NCBI RefSeq assembly: GCF_019091135.1
Contig: NZ_JAGXJW010000030.1
Location: 1 to 64,000 of the forward strand
Reading direction: 5' to 3'
Source: Cohnella sp. GbtcB17
Lineage (GTDB): Bacteria; Bacillota; Bacilli; Paenibacillales; Paenibacillaceae
DNA length: 64,000 nt
Positions within the stretch are counted from its first letter, which is position 1, and each line of letters opens with the position of its first letter. Of this stretch, positions 61,598-64,000 are shown piece after piece. A program made the position numbers and the translations under genes. The notes below the pieces were generated by a model that had not been told where the DNA came from, did no database searches, and saw only the letters and a list, made by a program, of their open reading frames with translations.

Positions 61598-62335
61598 TCA
61601 GCGCGCGTCTTGAAGCGATGAGCATTCAGCCAGGAAGCGATATCCGAAGCCCCGCACCGTATGGATGTATACCGGATTCGACGGGTCGGGCTCGATCTTT
61701 TTGCGGAGATTGCTGATATGCACCATCAGCGTTCGGGTGTCGCCCATGCTGTCCGTATGCCAGACGAGCCGGTACAGCTCGTTCATCGCGAATATACGAT
61801 TGGGCTGGCGCGCGAGGACGCACAGCAGCTCGAACTCCTTGGCCGAGAGCGTGAGCTGCTCGCCGTCGCGCCGGACCTGGAACCGCCCGGGATCGATCTC
61901 GAGGCTCCCGAACGTCATCGGGCGCTGCTGCTCCTCCGCCTGCTGCCGGTCGCGCCGGCGCCTCCGGCGAATATGGGCCTGCACGCGCGCGACGAGCTGC
62001 CTCGGACTGAACGGCTTCGTAATATAATCGTCGCCGCCCTCGGAGAGGCCCAGGACGATGTCCGCATCCTCGCTTTTGCAGCTGAGGAAGAGGATCGGCA
62101 CTTCCGCGCAGCTGCCTTCGCGCAGCCGCCTGCAAACCTCGATGCCGTCCATGTCGCCCAGCGACACGTCCAGGATGACCAAATCCGGACTTAACGCATC
62201 CGCTAGCTGCAGCGCGTCCTGCCCGCATTCCGCGGCATGCACCGCGAAGCCTTCTTTAGTCAGGAACAACCCGATCAGTTCGGTGATCTCGCGCTCGTCG
62301 TCGACGACGAGAACGGTGCCAATCGGTTTGCTCAA
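61598..62335 (-). CDS. OmpR/PhoB-family response regulator
   Basis: A 245-residue two-component regulator. The receiver has Asp12 and Asp13, phospho-acceptor Asp56 (VILDVSLGD), Ser85 and Lys107 (ITKPFSP). After an Arg/Gln-rich linker (about 121-137), the winged-helix DNA-binding domain ends with the VYIHTVRGFGYRFL signature. The TTG at 62335 has GGAGGG 8 bases upstream; ATG 62356 is in frame but has no ribosome site. It is head-to-head with the histidine kinase at 62457, its probable partner. Target genes are unknown. Confidence 0.9.
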   Translation of the reverse strand: MSKPIGTVLVVDDEREITELIGLFLTKEGFAVHAAECGQDALQLADALSPDLVILDVSLGDMDGIEVCRRLREGSCAEVPILFLSCKSEDADIVLGLSEGGDDYITKPFSPRQLVARVQAHIRRRRRRDRQQAEEQQRPMTFGSLEIDPGRFQVRRDGEQLTLSAKEFELLCVLARQPNRIFAMNELYRLVWHTDSMGDTRTLMVHISNLRKKIEPDPSNPVYIHTVRGFGYRFLAECSSLQDAR

Positions 62336-62377
62336 GATAGTTCCCTCCCATGCCATGTCAACGTTCGACTGTACCTT

Positions 62378-62421
62378 ATTATACTTAAAGCGTTGACGCA
62401 TAAGCAATGCGCGTTTACGAT
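62378..62421. promoter_or_regulatory. interleaved divergent promoters of the two-component genes
   Basis: For the kinase (plus): TTGACG (62393-62398), 17 bases, TACGAT (62416-62421). For the regulator (minus): TTGCTT (62407-62402), 18 bases, TATAAT (62383-62378). The two -35 regions lie within each other's spacers, so the promoters should compete for polymerase and could respond to a shared operator. Confidence 0.6.
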
Positions 62422-62456
62422 GAGGACAGCGTTTCATTGGCAGGAGCGATTGGAAA

Positions 62457-64000
62457 ATGAGTGCAAATCAAACAAGACGGAGACAGGGCGCGCTGTTTGT
62501 CTTCGTCTTTGTGATGGCGCTGGCGGGACTCTCGGGCGGCTTCGCGCTTGGCGAGGGCGGACAACGGGGCAAGCCGGCGGCCAAGGACGGCATCGTCGAC
62601 CTGAACGGTTATTCGTTCCAAAAGGACGGCACCGTTCCGCTGGAGGGAGAATGGCGCTTCGCGTGGGGTTCGCTCCGTCAAGCAGCGGACTTCGACCGGA
62701 CGATTCGCGTCCCGGGCATTTGGAGCGGGCAGCCGGACGGGCTTGGCGGTCGGCTGCCGAGCCAAGGCTACGGCACGTACCGGCTGGAGCTGCGCAATCT
62801 GCCGTCTGAATCGCGTATGCTCGCCATCCGGCTGCCGAATTTATCGACGGCCTATGCGCTGTACGTCGACGGCGCGCTCGTCGGCTCGAAGGGCGTGCCC
62901 GGCGAAGCCAAAGCTTCGACGACGCCTTACCAGATGCCCGACACCGTATTTTTTCAAACCGTCGGCGACTCGGCGACGCTTGTGCTGGAACTGGCGAATT
63001 TCCATCATCGGACGGGCGGCATCCGCAGCGCGCTCGTGCTCGGCACGCCCGAGCAGATCAAGCGGCTCGCCTTCGGACACGAAGCCAGGGAGTTCGTCGT
63101 GCTGGGCTGCCTGCTTATGATCGGCATCTATCACATCGGGCTGTACGCGCTCCGCAGAAAAGAGCTGGACAATCTCTTGTTCGCCATGCTCTGCATTTGC
63201 GTCGCGCTTCGGATGAGCGTCATCGGCGAAGGCTTGCTGCCGAGGCTCGTCCCGGAAATAACGTGGACGGCGGCGGGGCGGCTCGAATACAGCTTTTTCG
63301 TGCTGAGCGCGCTCAGCGGCTACGCCTATTTCAGGCGGACGTACAGCAAGGAGATTACGCGCCGGTGGACGATCGCCGCAAGCGCGGCGGCCGCCGTCCT
63401 GTTGGCTTTGACGTGGGGGTTGCCGCTGCTCGCGTCGAGCTCGCTTATCGTGCTTTATCAAGCGTTCGTCGTCGTCTTGAGCGCCGCATCGCTGTACCTG
63501 CTGATCGTGGCGCTCATTCGGGGGCGGGAAGGCGCGGCCCTGTCCCTGATCGGCGTCGCCGGCCTAGTGGGTACGGTGCTCAGCGACATCTTTTTTTACA
63601 ACGGCTGGTGGCGCGCGCCGGACATGGTTCCGTTCGGACTGCTGTTTCTCGTCGTCATGAACTCCTTCCTCATTTCGCTGCGGTTCTCGCGGACGTTCGC
63701 CAAGGCCGAGAAGCTGTCCGCGGAGCTGCGCCGATGGAACGGCCAGCTTGAGGAACGCATCGCGGAGCGGACGGAGGCGCTTCACGCGGCGGAGCAGTCG
63801 CGCAGACGGCTCGTCAGCAACATTTCGCACGATCTTCGTACGCCGATGACGCTTATTCAAGGCTACCTGGAGGCGCTGCGGGACGGCGTGATCTCCGATC
63901 CGCAGCAGCGGGAGGCAGTCATCGGCGCCATGCTGAAGAAAGCGGAAGGGCTGAACGAGCTGGTCGGCGATTTGTTCGACCTGTCCATGCTGGAGGCGCG
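62457..64000 (+). CDS. 7TM-type sensor histidine kinase, N-terminal part
   Basis: The gene runs off the window end; 514 residues are visible. A signal-like helix (about 10-31) leads to an outside domain of about 170 residues with the jelly-roll look of 7TMR-DISM extracellular sensors, then a seven-helix membrane part (about 215-410). A short coiled coil (LEERIAERTEALHAAEQ) joins it to the HisKA domain, where His458 lies in SNISHDLRTPMTLIQGYLEAL. The ATPase domain is beyond the window. AGGAG lies 10 bases before the ATG. The ligand is unknown; carbohydrates are common for this group. Confidence 0.88.
   Translation, partial: MSANQTRRRQGALFVFVFVMALAGLSGGFALGEGGQRGKPAAKDGIVDLNGYSFQKDGTVPLEGEWRFAWGSLRQAADFDRTIRVPGIWSGQPDGLGGRLPSQGYGTYRLELRNLPSESRMLAIRLPNLSTAYALYVDGALVGSKGVPGEAKASTTPYQMPDTVFFQTVGDSATLVLELANFHHRTGGIRSALVLGTPEQIKRLAFGHEAREFVVLGCLLMIGIYHIGLYALRRKELDNLLFAMLCICVALRMSVIGEGLLPRLVPEITWTAAGRLEYSFFVLSALSGYAYFRRTYSKEITRRWTIAASAAAAVLLALTWGLPLLASSSLIVLYQAFVVVLSAASLYLLIVALIRGREGAALSLIGVAGLVGTVLSDIFFYNGWWRAPDMVPFGLLFLVVMNSFLISLRFSRTFAKAEKLSAELRRWNGQLEERIAERTEALHAAEQSRRRLVSNISHDLRTPMTLIQGYLEALRDGVISDPQQREAVIGAMLKKAEGLNELVGDLFDLSMLEA

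Overview
The window reads as a GC-rich Firmicutes chromosome of the Paenibacillaceae type (Cohnella or a high-GC Paenibacillus is my inference; no rRNA or tRNA gene is present to test it). Supporting signs are strong AGGAG ribosome sites, frequent GTG/TTG starts, many ATGA-overlapped genes, a T-box leader, an S-layer-homology protein, a fused DynA dynamin and a mix of B. subtilis-like genes (panBCD, dinG, rex, tseB-like, mtn genes, dynA, parEC). It looks like ordinary core chromosome: I saw no transposase, phage gene, CRISPR array or integration site.

Layout. 1-7.9 kb: end of panB, panC, panD, a TPR gene, then a tightly coupled string dinG-rex-mtaD-tseB-like. 8.2-10.2 kb: a small membrane protein coupled to a compact FtsH-like AAA protease. 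10.4-12.3 kb: an ECF sigma factor with its own ECF-type promoter and a coupled, membrane-anchored probable anti-sigma factor. 12.4-17.6 kb: hisC, a divergent 3-hydroxyacyl-CoA dehydrogenase, ackA, dnaD and two small conserved genes. 17.6-25.2 kb, minus strand: mtnE, then a T-box leader with proB-proA-proC, then mtnW-mtnX-mtnB, so proline synthesis sits inside a methionine-salvage block; mtnU is divergent from mtnE. 26.2-29.3 kb: a LysR regulator divergent from leuC-leuD. 29.5-33.8 kb: a secreted cell-wall amidase and an S-layer-homology protein. 34-38.4 kb: nth coupled to the double dynamin dynA. 38.6-45.3 kb: a heterodimeric ABC exporter, an SGNH lipase and an ABC-2 transporter. 45.4-50.7 kb: a coiled-coil protein, topoisomerase IV (parE-parC) and a 58-codon gene on the other strand. 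50.9-59.5 kb: a MarR regulator followed by a five-gene cassette (SWIM zinc finger, HEAT-like, MoxR-type AAA, DUF5682/TraB-like, VWA). 59.7-64 kb: a metallo-beta-lactamase-fold hydrolase, an rRNA-methyltransferase-like protein, and a head-to-head response regulator and 7TM histidine kinase, the latter cut by the window end.

The most promising little-described system is the SWIM/HEAT/MoxR/DUF5682/VWA cassette (51.6-59.5 kb), whose parts match E. coli yehL-yehM-yehP-yehQ, a set without an assigned function. It has intact metal-binding and MIDAS residues, overlapping genes and a clean terminator, so it behaves as one functional unit. Other points of interest are the proline T-box that may also gate methionine salvage, the FtsH-like protease lacking the usual extracytoplasmic domain, a hydroxyacyl-CoA dehydrogenase with altered active-site residues, and the interleaved promoters of the two-component pair.
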